Part shown: positions 1 to 8,100 of the stretch, in pieces
How the letters are laid out: each line of letters begins with the position of its first letter
Numbering within the stretch: position 1 is the stretch's first letter
Source of the DNA: Rhizobium sp.
Lineage (GTDB): Bacteria; Pseudomonadota; Alphaproteobacteria; Rhizobiales; Rhizobiaceae
NCBI GenBank assembly: GCA_028290545.1
Contig: JAQGJP010000100.1
Span: 1 to 63,604, forward strand
Reading direction: 5' to 3'
Length of the DNA: 63,604 bases
The notes under the pieces: model-generated
What the model was told of the DNA's origin: nothing
What the model saw: the letters and a program-made list of their open reading frames with translations, nothing else
Databases searched by the model: none
Translations under genes and position numbers: made by a program

Positions 1-42
1 TCCTTGAAGATAGTCGATCCCGGCTTTTATTGCAAGGATCGC

Positions 43-636
43 CTAGCGCAACCCATCCTTGCCTTCGATCTCGCTGGCCTTCAGCCCGCCGACACGGGCG
101 AGCGGCCGGCCGCTATCGGTCACGGCCACGGCGACCATGATTTCGCAGGCGCGCGGAGCATCGTTCAGCCAGATTTCCATGCCGTCGAAATGCGAACGCA
201 CATAGGCGGCATCCTTATGGCCAAGAGGAATGTCCAGCACCTGTCCCGGCCCACCGCGCTTCTTGGAGGAAGGCACGAGCGCCGCGCCATGTTCCACCGC
301 CTCGCGCAACGGCTTGCCCATCGACGGATGCAGGATCGCGGCGGCATGTTCGAGTTCGCCGTCCTCGCCGACCATCGCCGCCTTGCCGTAGCTCTGCGCT
401 TCAGATGGCTCGATGCCGAGCGCCTTGACGCATTTCCGGCCCAGAAACCCGCCCAGTTCGGCGCCAATGTCGATCAGCGGCGCCAAATCTTCGACATAGC
501 GACCGGCGAAGGGATTGCGGATCACAGCCACTGCCGCCGCCTTGCGGGTGGGTGGCGAAACCGTCTGCCCCATCTCACTCAGGGTTTCCTCGACGAAGAC
601 GACGAGCTTGCGGATTTCGGCACTCACGCCGGTCAC
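43..636 (-). CDS. DUF1185 'amino acid synthesis' family protein, copy 2
   Basis: This 197-residue protein is a paralogue of the gene directly upstream; both share the block NPFAGRY (here residues 41-47) and similar spacing of other conserved blocks. The family (DUF1185, usually labelled 'amino acid synthesis protein') has no firmly established reaction, so no function is assigned. Its ATG overlaps the stop of the upstream paralogue by 4 nt, so the two are translationally coupled. It is the last visible gene of a minus-strand operon: reductase-like gene, UPF0280 gene, DUF1185, DUF1185. The context suggests a soluble enzyme acting after reduction of an N-heteroaromatic ring, possibly as a hetero-oligomer with its twin; that is inference. 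The 42 bases to its left hold no recognisable gene. Confidence 0.85.
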   Translation of the reverse strand: MTGVSAEIRKLVVFVEETLSEMGQTVSPPTRKAAAVAVIRNPFAGRYVEDLAPLIDIGAELGGFLGRKCVKALGIEPSEAQSYGKAAMVGEDGELEHAAAILHPSMGKPLREAVEHGAALVPSSKKRGGPGQVLDIPLGHKDAAYVRSHFDGMEIWLNDAPRACEIMVAVAVTDSGRPLARVGGLKASEIEGKDGLR

Positions 637-1217
637 CGGAGGCCGTCCTCGCCCTTGATGTCCTCTGCCTTCAGGCCGCCCACGCGGGCATGGATGCGCG
701 AACCGGTGGTCATCACCAGCGCCACGACGATCTCGTTGGCGCGCGGCGCATCGGGAACGCCAACTTCCATGCCATCGAAATGGCTGCGGACATAGGAAGC
801 GTTGATGTGGGTAACAGGTACATCGAGTCGCGTGCCGGGACCGCCGACCTTCTTGGTCGAGGCGACGATCGCCTTGGCATCGCCCAGTGTTTCGCGCATC
901 GCGTAGCCGCCCGGCACATGCCAGAGCGCACCGTGCTCGAGCTCGCCGGCCTGACCGACGATCGCGCCCTTGCCATAGCCCTGGATCGCGTCCGTGGTCC
1001 CGCCGAGCGCGGCAATCAGGCGCCTGGCCATCTCAAGGCCAAGCGGCTCAAGATCCTTCATGAAGGGCGAAATCTCCTCATGATAGCGGCCGGCAAACGG
1101 GTTTTCGATCACCGCCAGCACCGCGCCGCGCTTCAGCGGCGTCCCGGCCACCGGCCCGCCCTCATGGAAAATTTCTTCGACCACGGTCAGGAATTTGCGA
1201 ACTTTAGGCTCAGGCAT
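633..1217 (-). CDS. DUF1185 'amino acid synthesis' family protein, copy 1
   Basis: This 194-residue protein is homologous to its downstream neighbour along the full length, with NPFAGRY at residues 39-45. No signal peptide or membrane segment is seen, so it is probably cytoplasmic. It overlaps the upstream UPF0280 gene by 8 nt and the downstream paralogue by 4 nt, which points to a single polycistronic message and stoichiometric expression. Two adjacent diverged copies suggest either a heteromeric enzyme or two similar consecutive steps. The family has no well-characterised activity; a role in the nicotinate-type pathway is inferred only from the neighbours. Confidence 0.86.
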   Translation of the reverse strand: MPEPKVRKFLTVVEEIFHEGGPVAGTPLKRGAVLAVIENPFAGRYHEEISPFMKDLEPLGLEMARRLIAALGGTTDAIQGYGKGAIVGQAGELEHGALWHVPGGYAMRETLGDAKAIVASTKKVGGPGTRLDVPVTHINASYVRSHFDGMEVGVPDAPRANEIVVALVMTTGSRIHARVGGLKAEDIKGEDGLR

Positions 1218-2130
1218 AGCGTCTCGTCTCCAATGTCGGCAGTTCAGTCTGTTCGGAGGTCATCCCACCCACGATGCGGCCACGATCCCCGAGGAACAGG
1301 CCGGCGCGCTGGATCAGCCTTTGGGAAATGAACAACTCGGCTTTCGCAGCACCGGATGCCAGCGCCGCGTCGATTTCGTCATCCGTGAGATCGCCACAGC
1401 CGGTGACCACGAGATGCTCGCCGAGATCGCTGTCATCAACGACATCGATCGCCCGCGAACGGCGAATGGCGGGATGATCGGGAAGATCGACGGCGTTGGC
1501 GACCAGCGATGCCGCCGCGTCGGCGTCAGCCGCATTGCGGGCAAGAATGGTGACGGAATCGGCGATGCCCATCGACAGGCTCCGTCCACCGCGGCCGCTT
1601 GTGGCAATGCCACGTGACGGATGCGCCGCGTCCATCGCGAAGGTGCCCAATGCTGTTCCATCCTCGCGTGATATGCCTATGCGGAATTCCGCACCTTCAT
1701 CGAGGTGGAGGGCGATATCGCCGCCATTGTTGACATAGATGCGGCGCGGTCTCTGCTCGCCGGGAAAGCCGGCCAGCATCGCGGCAAGGACTTCATCGGC
1801 CACCGAACCGGCCACCGCCGCCATCGGCGTGATGAAATGGGTTTCAGCATAGGGGCGCACCGCAGCCAACATCCGTTGGGCCGTAGCACCTTCCGGCACC
1901 GGGCTATCGACCCGCGCCGGGCTCTTGAGCAGCGGCAGTTCGCTTACCAGTTCATCAAGCACCGTCTTGAAACGGCGGTTCGCCAGGGCAAAGGCATGAT
2001 TCCTGAAATAGGCTTCGAGTTCCAGCGAGATCGCGCCATCGACGCCGATGATCAGATCTATCGGCCCGTGCTGCAGGTGCAGCCGGCCGTTCTGGTCACC
2101 ATCGAGATAATTGGCAGTCGGACCGGTCAT
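1210..2130 (-). CDS. UPF0280 family protein (ApbE-like fold)
   Basis: This 306-residue protein belongs to the uncharacterised UPF0280 family, which I relate to the ApbE/FAD:protein FMN transferase superfamily from the MAAVAGSVADE and NNGGDI segments in the middle of the protein; ApbE proteins have a comparable GGDI block. It lacks an obvious export signal. It sits directly downstream of the 6-hydroxynicotinate reductase-like gene, separated by an intergenic inverted repeat, and overlaps the following DUF1185 gene by 8 nt. The Eubacterium barkeri reductase carries a covalently bound flavin, so a flavin-attachment role for this protein is a reasonable but untested inference. Alternatively it could be a catabolic enzyme. 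Confidence 0.82.
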   Translation of the reverse strand: MTGPTANYLDGDQNGRLHLQHGPIDLIIGVDGAISLELEAYFRNHAFALANRRFKTVLDELVSELPLLKSPARVDSPVPEGATAQRMLAAVRPYAETHFITPMAAVAGSVADEVLAAMLAGFPGEQRPRRIYVNNGGDIALHLDEGAEFRIGISREDGTALGTFAMDAAHPSRGIATSGRGGRSLSMGIADSVTILARNAADADAAASLVANAVDLPDHPAIRRSRAIDVVDDSDLGEHLVVTGCGDLTDDEIDAALASGAAKAELFISQRLIQRAGLFLGDRGRIVGGMTSEQTELPTLETRRYA

Positions 2131-2165
2131 ACCAGCATCGCCGTTTCTCCAAGGTCAGGATACGT

Positions 2166-2319
2166 CCCCTCCCCAACCCCTCCCCACAAGAGGGAGGGGC
2201 TAGCCCGCGACATCCATCGATCCAAAACAAGGACGTCTTCACCCACTGCAATGATGGATTGGGCAGAGAGGCGCAACACATCAAGCCCCTCCCCCTTGTG
2301 GGGATGGGTTGGGGAGGGG
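2166..2319. repeat. intergenic inverted repeat, arms 2166-2201 and 2284-2319
   Basis: Two ~36-bp C/T-rich arms are near-perfect reverse complements (about two mismatches) and enclose ~82 bp of unique-looking sequence. The element lies between the reductase-like gene and the UPF0280 gene on the minus strand. In RNA it would fold into a long hairpin and could reduce or process the message between the two. The architecture resembles short non-autonomous intergenic repeats known in rhizobia; the family name is not assigned. Confidence 0.8.
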
Positions 2320-2359
2320 AATCTTTCCCACCCGCCGGAATGTGCAGCGTTCATCAAAA

Positions 2360-3877
2360 TCATGCACCCCATTTGAAATTGCGCTCCGACGTCGGCCAGG
2401 CGCCCTGCGCCACCGGCGCGATCTTGCGTTCGGCAAGCTCGATCGCTTGTTCGATCGGAATTATGGCCTCCATATGGCCGCCGAGCGCCCGATAATCCTC
2501 AAGTCGCATTGTGAATTCGATCGGCGCCACCAATGCGGGGGTCGGCACATAGCCGAACGAATTGGACGGCATTTCGGTGACATCGGCCATCACTGTGATG
2601 CCGCCGCCGGGCCAGACATAGGCCGGCGCGCCGCCACAGGACACATGCGTCAGCGCCTCCTTGACCGAGCGCGTCAGCCGCACCGGATTGGTGGTCACCC
2701 CCGCCCGCAGGCTGCCGCCGGCACCGCCCATGAACAACACGGTCGCCAGCGCCGGCTCGCAGTTCTCGGCGATGATCTCGACCGATTGCTGCACCGGCGC
2801 CGGCAGCAGCGACTGCAGCTCGGGTTTCAGATTGTCGTCGAGAATGTAATAGGCGTGTTGCTCGCCGGTGGTGGAAACCATCAGCATCCGCATGCCGGGA
2901 TAGGCGGTCTTTGGATCGAAATCGCCGAGGATCGTCAGCGGGTCGTCGATATTGGTGCCACCCCAGCCGGTGCCGGGCTCAGCCACCTGGAAATAACGGC
3001 CGGGCGTCGAGCGGCGGCCCTTGATCTTGATGCCGGTCGCCGGGATGTTCAGGAGCTTGCCAGCCTGGTGCTCGGAAAGCACGCCGGTGATATGGTCATC
3101 GACGACCACCACTTCCTCGACCATGCCCTTCCACTGTTTGGCGAACATGCCGATCGTCGCCGAGCCGCAGCCGACGCGCATGCGGCTTTCCAGCACGCCG
3201 TTGATGACCGGAGCGTGTCCCGCCCGGATCTCGACGGTGGCGCCGCCATCGATGGCGAGCGTGACCATGTCGCTGTTACAGAGCCGCAGCAGTGCATCGC
3301 AGGTGACGCGGCCTTCCTTCTTGGAACCGCCGGTCAGGTGGTGCACACCGCCGAGCGACAGCATCTGCGAGCCATACTCACCCGTCATCACATGGCCGAC
3401 CTGCTCGCCATCGACGCGGACGGCGGCGGCTTCAGGGCCGAGAAAGCGATCGGTGTCGATCTTCACCTTGGCGCCGCAATAGGAAAAAATGCCTTCGGTG
3501 ACCACCGTCACCATGTCCACGCCGTTCTGCTTCTGCGAGACGATGAAGGGCGCGGGCTTGTAATCCGGATAGGTGGTGCCGGCACCAACGGCGGTGATGA
3601 AAGGCTTGCGCGCGTTGACGAGATCGCCGTTCCAGTCGTCACCGGGATTGTCCGGCAGGAACGGCACCAGTTTGCCGCCGGCGGAGACAGTGCCCTCGAT
3701 GATGGTCAGCGGATCGACGCGGATCAGTTCGCCGGCCTGATTGGCATAGCGGTCGCAGGCGCCGGATCGGCCATCGGCGATGAAACACATGACCGGACAG
3801 GCGTCACAGCGGATCTTTCCGTTTTCAGCGGCTTCGACGATTTGTTTGACCACTTCGAAACTCCTGTCCAGTTTCAT
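2360..3877 (-). CDS. hnr: 6-hydroxynicotinate reductase-like Fe-S protein
   Basis: This ~505-residue protein matches what I recognise as the 6-hydroxynicotinate reductase family, known from Eubacterium barkeri, where the enzyme reduces 6-hydroxynicotinate to 1,4,5,6-tetrahydro-6-oxonicotinate and carries Fe-S clusters plus covalent flavin. An N-terminal cysteine cluster (C24, C27, C31, C41, within CDACPVMC and GACDRY) can ligate a 4Fe-4S centre; further Cys lie in GCGSAT and VSCGGAP. No membrane segment is seen. The ATG at 3877 lacks a Shine-Dalgarno sequence, while a GTG at 3853 has CAGGAG seven bases upstream, so the true start may be 3853. The gene is divergent from a MarR regulator. Substrate assignment rests on family recognition and on the neighbouring nicotinate hydroxylase-like genes. 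Confidence 0.78.
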   Translation of the reverse strand: MKLDRSFEVVKQIVEAAENGKIRCDACPVMCFIADGRSGACDRYANQAGELIRVDPLTIIEGTVSAGGKLVPFLPDNPGDDWNGDLVNARKPFITAVGAGTTYPDYKPAPFIVSQKQNGVDMVTVVTEGIFSYCGAKVKIDTDRFLGPEAAAVRVDGEQVGHVMTGEYGSQMLSLGGVHHLTGGSKKEGRVTCDALLRLCNSDMVTLAIDGGATVEIRAGHAPVINGVLESRMRVGCGSATIGMFAKQWKGMVEEVVVVDDHITGVLSEHQAGKLLNIPATGIKIKGRRSTPGRYFQVAEPGTGWGGTNIDDPLTILGDFDPKTAYPGMRMLMVSTTGEQHAYYILDDNLKPELQSLLPAPVQQSVEIIAENCEPALATVLFMGGAGGSLRAGVTTNPVRLTRSVKEALTHVSCGGAPAYVWPGGGITVMADVTEMPSNSFGYVPTPALVAPIEFTMRLEDYRALGGHMEAIIPIEQAIELAERKIAPVAQGAWPTSERNFKWGA

Positions 3878-3895
3878 TCGTATACAAACGAGTAT
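3877..3895. promoter_or_regulatory. putative MarR operator, hnr/marR intergenic
   Basis: An interrupted palindrome TTCGT-6 nt-ACGAG lies in the 117-bp divergent region between the reductase-like gene and the MarR gene. A related TTCAT-6 nt-ACGAA element occurs upstream of the Liv substrate-binding protein (15008-15023). The position at the start of the longer reductase reading frame fits repression, or supports the downstream GTG start. Confidence 0.45.
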
Positions 3896-3994
3896 CAGAC
3901 TCGAAGTGCCTGATGTCAAGCGGGACGCACCTTGCGCCGATGCTTCGTTGACAAATGAGTCTGTGCAATTAAACCACTTGCTGAACAACTGACA

Positions 3995-4480
3995 ATGCCG
4001 AATGAAAGACCCCAGATGGCCGAGAGCGAGGAAATCAACGAGGCACAGGACGGCACCGGCGTCGAAACGGCAGACTATCGCGTCGATCAGCAGATCGGTT
4101 TCTTCCTGCGCCAGGCCAACCAGCGGCATGTGTCGATCTTCACCGGCATGATGGGTGACCGGCTGACGACGACGCAATGGGCGGCGCTCAGCAAGCTCAG
4201 GGAAATCCAGCCAAGTTCGCAAAACCAGCTCGGCCGGGAGACCGCCATGGACGTGGCGACGATCAAGGGCGTGATCGACCGGCTTGTGACGCGCGGCTTC
4301 GTCCAAAGCGAGGCGGACCCCAGGGACGGCCGGCGGCTGGTGCTGTCGCTGACAGAAGAGGGGCTCGCGACGATCGACCGCAATCTGGCCATCGCCAGCG
4401 CGGTGACCGACGAGACATTGTCGCCGCTGACCTCGGGCGAACGGATGATGCTGATCGAGCTTCTGCGGAAGATTTGCTGA
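3995..4480 (+). CDS. MarR family transcriptional regulator
   Basis: This 161-residue protein has the MarR winged-helix layout: an N-terminal dimerisation helix, a recognition region around LGRETAMDVATIKGVIDRL (residues ~77-95), and the wing DPRDGRRLVLSLTEEG. MarR proteins usually repress divergent catabolic operons and release DNA on binding a phenolic or heteroaromatic ligand. NicR of Pseudomonas, which controls the nic genes, is also a MarR protein, which fits the setting. The gene sits between the divergent reductase operon and the nicAB-like operon, so it is well placed to control both. The N-terminal ~25 residues are acidic and probably disordered. The ATG follows a weak ribosome site. 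Confidence 0.9.
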   Translation: MPNERPQMAESEEINEAQDGTGVETADYRVDQQIGFFLRQANQRHVSIFTGMMGDRLTTTQWAALSKLREIQPSSQNQLGRETAMDVATIKGVIDRLVTRGFVQSEADPRDGRRLVLSLTEEGLATIDRNLAIASAVTDETLSPLTSGERMMLIELLRKIC

Positions 4481-4521
4481 GCTGTTCGCGCGTGCACAAC
4501 GGGCGTCGACGAGCGCAATAT

Positions 4522-4539
4522 TCATTTGCATGCCAATGA
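4522..4539. promoter_or_regulatory. operator-like palindrome upstream of nicA
   Basis: The inverted sequence TCATT-8 nt-AATGA lies about 120 bp before the molybdenum hydroxylase small-subunit gene. It partly resembles the element at 3877-3895 (shared TTCATT and AAnGA segments). It may be the site through which the adjacent MarR protein controls nicAB; this is weak pattern evidence. Confidence 0.3.
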
Positions 4540-4661
4540 TTGTTGGATAAGATATCGGCAATGGGTACGCAGCTTAAAAGCCCAAAGGGGAATTCAGCCA
4601 TCGGTCTTCAGCGCGCGAGCAGTTCGCGAGCGAGGGATGCGTCATGCGCGGAGTACGCGGC

Positions 4662-5153
4662 ATGAAAACGCGTTCCGTGACCCTGAATGTCAATGGCGAA
4701 AGCCGAACGCTGGACGTCTCGCCCGAAACGCCGCTGATCTACATGCTGCGCAACGATTTCGAACTCAATGGCCCGAAATTCGGCTGCGGGCTCGGCGAAT
4801 GCGGCGCCTGCGCCGTGCTGGTCGATGGCCGTTCGGTGCGCTCCTGCACGATCAGCGTCGCGGCCGTCGAGAATCGCCGGATCACCACGCTCGAAGGCCT
4901 CGGCACATCCGAAAGACCGCATCCCGTGCAGCAGGCGTTCATCGAAATGCAGGCGGCACAATGCGGCTATTGCCTGAACGGCATGATCATAGCCACGGCT
5001 GGTCTGCTCAACCGTAATCCCGATCCGGACGAGGCCGCGATCCGCACGGCGCTGAGCCGCCATCTCTGTCGTTGCGGCACGCATATCGAGATCCTCGCCG
5101 CCGCCCGCCGTGCTGCCGAACTGATGAGGCCGGCCAAGGAGTTCGCGCCATGA
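4662..5153 (+). CDS. nicA: NicA-like 2Fe-2S subunit of nicotinate hydroxylase
   Basis: This ~163-residue protein is the small iron-sulfur subunit of a xanthine-dehydrogenase-family hydroxylase. It has a plant-type 2Fe-2S domain with C42, C47, C50 and C62 (CGLGECGAC then C) and a second all-helical 2Fe-2S domain with CGYC at 101-104 and CRC at 136-138. It passes electrons from the molybdenum centre of NicB to the cytochrome domains. An alternative ATG at 4644 would add six residues. The stop overlaps the start of nicB (ATGA), so the subunits are coupled. There is no FAD subunit nearby, as expected for the NicAB type. The same small-subunit family also serves isoquinoline and aldehyde oxidoreductases, so nicotinate is the best but not the only possible substrate. 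Confidence 0.88.
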   Translation: MKTRSVTLNVNGESRTLDVSPETPLIYMLRNDFELNGPKFGCGLGECGACAVLVDGRSVRSCTISVAAVENRRITTLEGLGTSERPHPVQQAFIEMQAAQCGYCLNGMIIATAGLLNRNPDPDEAAIRTALSRHLCRCGTHIEILAAARRAAELMRPAKEFAP

Positions 5154-8100
5154 ACGGCCTGCAGGAAACACCGCGCGGCGACTATCTGGATTCGCCGGAT
5201 ATCCTGCTCGTCATTCGCCCGGGCACGCACAACAAGCCGGAAATCTTCCTCGCCATGCATGCGGATGGCGCGGTCAGCGCCTTCAACGGCCATGTCGATC
5301 TCGGCACCGGCATCCGCACCGCGCTCGCCCAGATCGTCGCCGAAGAACTCGACATCGCTTTTGACAAAGTGTCGATAATATTGGGCACGACATCGGTGGC
5401 GCCGGACCAGGGTCCGACGATCGCCAGCGAGACGATCCAGATCACCGCCATTCCGCTCCGGCAGGCGGCCGCGACAGCAAGACAGCATCTGCTCGCCAAA
5501 GCCGCGCGGCGGCTTGGCGTCGAGATCGGCGAACTGCGCGTCGAAGACGGCGTGATCCGTCGCGGCGACTGGGCGATGGCCTATGCGGATCTGGTTCTGG
5601 GCCAGCATGAGCGGATCGAGATCGACAGCGACGTTCCGGTCAAGCCGGTCGAGGCCTACCGGATCGTCGGCACGTCGCAGCGCCGTAACGATATTGCCGC
5701 CAAATCATCCGGCGAATGGACCTATGTGCACGATGTGCGGGTGCCCGGCATGCTGCACGGCCGCGTCATCCGCCCACCGCATGCCGGCTTCGACCATGGC
5801 GAACTAGTCGGCAACAGCCTGATTTCCGTCGATGAAAGCTCGGTCGCCGATATTCCCGGCGTGGTCGGCGTCGTCGTTGTCGGCGATTTCGTCGGCGTGG
5901 TCGCGACGCGCGAGGAAAACGCGATTGGGGCGATGCGGCGCCTGAAAGTGCTCTGGCGCGAACAGCCGGACCGGCCGGATCTCAACGATGTCGAGCAGGC
6001 ATTGCGCGACAACCCGGCGCAAAAGACCCGTGTGCTTGCCGATGAAGGCAATATCGAGCTGGCGCTGGCCAGCGCCTCTCCGGCTATGAACCGCACCTAT
6101 GTCTGGCCTTACCAGATTCACGGCTCGATCGGCCCTTCCTGCGCCGTCGCCGACTGGCGGGACGGGCAGCTGACCGTCTGGTCGGGAACGCAGAACCCGC
6201 ACTGGATGCGGCGCGACCTGGCGTTCCTGCTGGATATGTCGGAAGAGGACATCGTCGTCGAGCGACTGGAGGCTGCCGGCTGCTATGGCCGCAACTGTGC
6301 CGATGACGTGACCGCCGATGCGGCGCTGCTTTCCCGCGCCGTCGGCCGGCCGGTGCGCGTGCAATTGACCCGCGAGCAGGAGCATGGCTGGGAGCCGAAG
6401 GGCGCGGGCCAGGTGATCGACGTGCGCGGCGGGCTCGATCTGGAGGGCGGGCCGGTCGGTTATGATTTCGAGACGCGCTATCCCTCCAATCTCGCGCCGA
6501 CGCTGGCACTGGTGCTGACCGGCAAGGTGACCGCCAACGACACGATGGAGATGGGCGACCGAACGGCGATCCCACCCTACGCGTTCGGCAATCTGCGCGT
6601 CCAGGTGCATGACATGCCGCCAATCGCCCGGGCCTCCTGGTTTCGCGGCGTCTCGGCCATGCCGAACTCGTTCGCGCATGAGAGCTTCATCGACGAGCTT
6701 GCGGCTGCCGCCGGCGTCGATCCGGTCGAGTACCGGCTGCGCTATCTGACCGATACCCGCGCGATCGATCTGGTCCATGCCGTCACCGGGAAGGCTGGAT
6801 GGAAGCCCCGCACCAAATGGGGAACCGCCGGCGGCGAAGGCGACCTGCTCCACGGACGCGGCTTTGCCTATGCGCTTTATGTGCATGGCAAATTTCCGGG
6901 CACGCCGGCCGCGTGGTCGGCCTGGGTCGCCGATGTCGCGGTCAACCTGAAGACCGGCGAAGTCGCGGTGACGCGCATCACGGTCGGCCAGGACACCGGC
7001 ATGATGATCAACCCGGAAGGCGTCCGTCACCAGATCCACGGCAATGTCATCCAGTCGATCAGCCGCACGCTGAAGGAGAAGGTGGATTTCTCCCGGACGC
7101 AGGTCGAAAGCGTCGAATGGGGTGGCTATCCGATCATTACCTTCCCGGAAGTGCCCGAGATCGACGTCGTCATGCTGCCACGCCAGAACGAGGAGCCGCG
7201 CGGCGCCGGCGAATCCGCCTCGGTGCCGAGTGCCGCGGCGATTGTCAACGCCGTCTATGATGCGACCGGCATCCGCTTTCGCGAACTACCATTGACGCCG
7301 GACCGGGTGCTGGAAGCGCTCGACGGCCGCAAGCGTGAGAAGAATGCCGCGACGAAATCAAAAGTGAAACGCTGGTGGCAACTGGGGCTGGGCATCACGG
7401 GTCTTGCCGGCATCGCCGCCGGTGGGCTGGCCGTGATATCGCCCATACGACCTGCCTATCCCGAGATCCCGAGACCCGATCCAGCCGCGTTCAGCAGTGC
7501 CACGATCGAGCGCGGCCGGCTGGCGGCGGCAGCCGGTGCCTGCAACATCTGCCACGTCGGCAGCGACGGGACGGCATTTGCCGGCGGGCGGGCCTTCGAG
7601 ACGCCGTTCGGCAAGGTCTATGCCACCAATATCTCGCCGGATGTGAAGGCCGGCATCGGCGCCTGGTCCTACCCGGCGTTCGAACGGGTGATGCGGCAGG
7701 GTATCCATCGCGACGGCAGCCACCTTTACCCCGTGCATCCCTATACGTCGTTCATCAATGCCGATGATGCCGACCTGCAGGCGCTCTATGCCTTCCTGAT
7801 GGCCGAGGCTCCCGTCGCGGCGAAAGCCCCGGAAACGAAATTGAGTTTCCCCTACAATGTTCGTTCCATGATGGCCGGCTGGAACACGTTGTTCCTGACG
7901 ACCACGGCGACCGCCGATCCGGCAAAAAGCGAGGCCTGGAACCGTGGCGCCTCTCTGGTCGAAGGCCTCGGCCATTGCTCCGCCTGCCATACCGAACGCA
8001 ATGTGATGGGCGCGGAACTGACCGGCAAGGCGCATCTGATGGGCGGTTTCGCCGATGGCTGGGAAGCGCCCGCCATCCTCGGCGCTGGAAAGGGCCCTGT

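Noticed and set aside
2309..3913. 534-codon open frame on the plus strand
   Set aside because: It is antisense to the reductase-like gene with intact cysteine motifs; composition bias explains the open frame.
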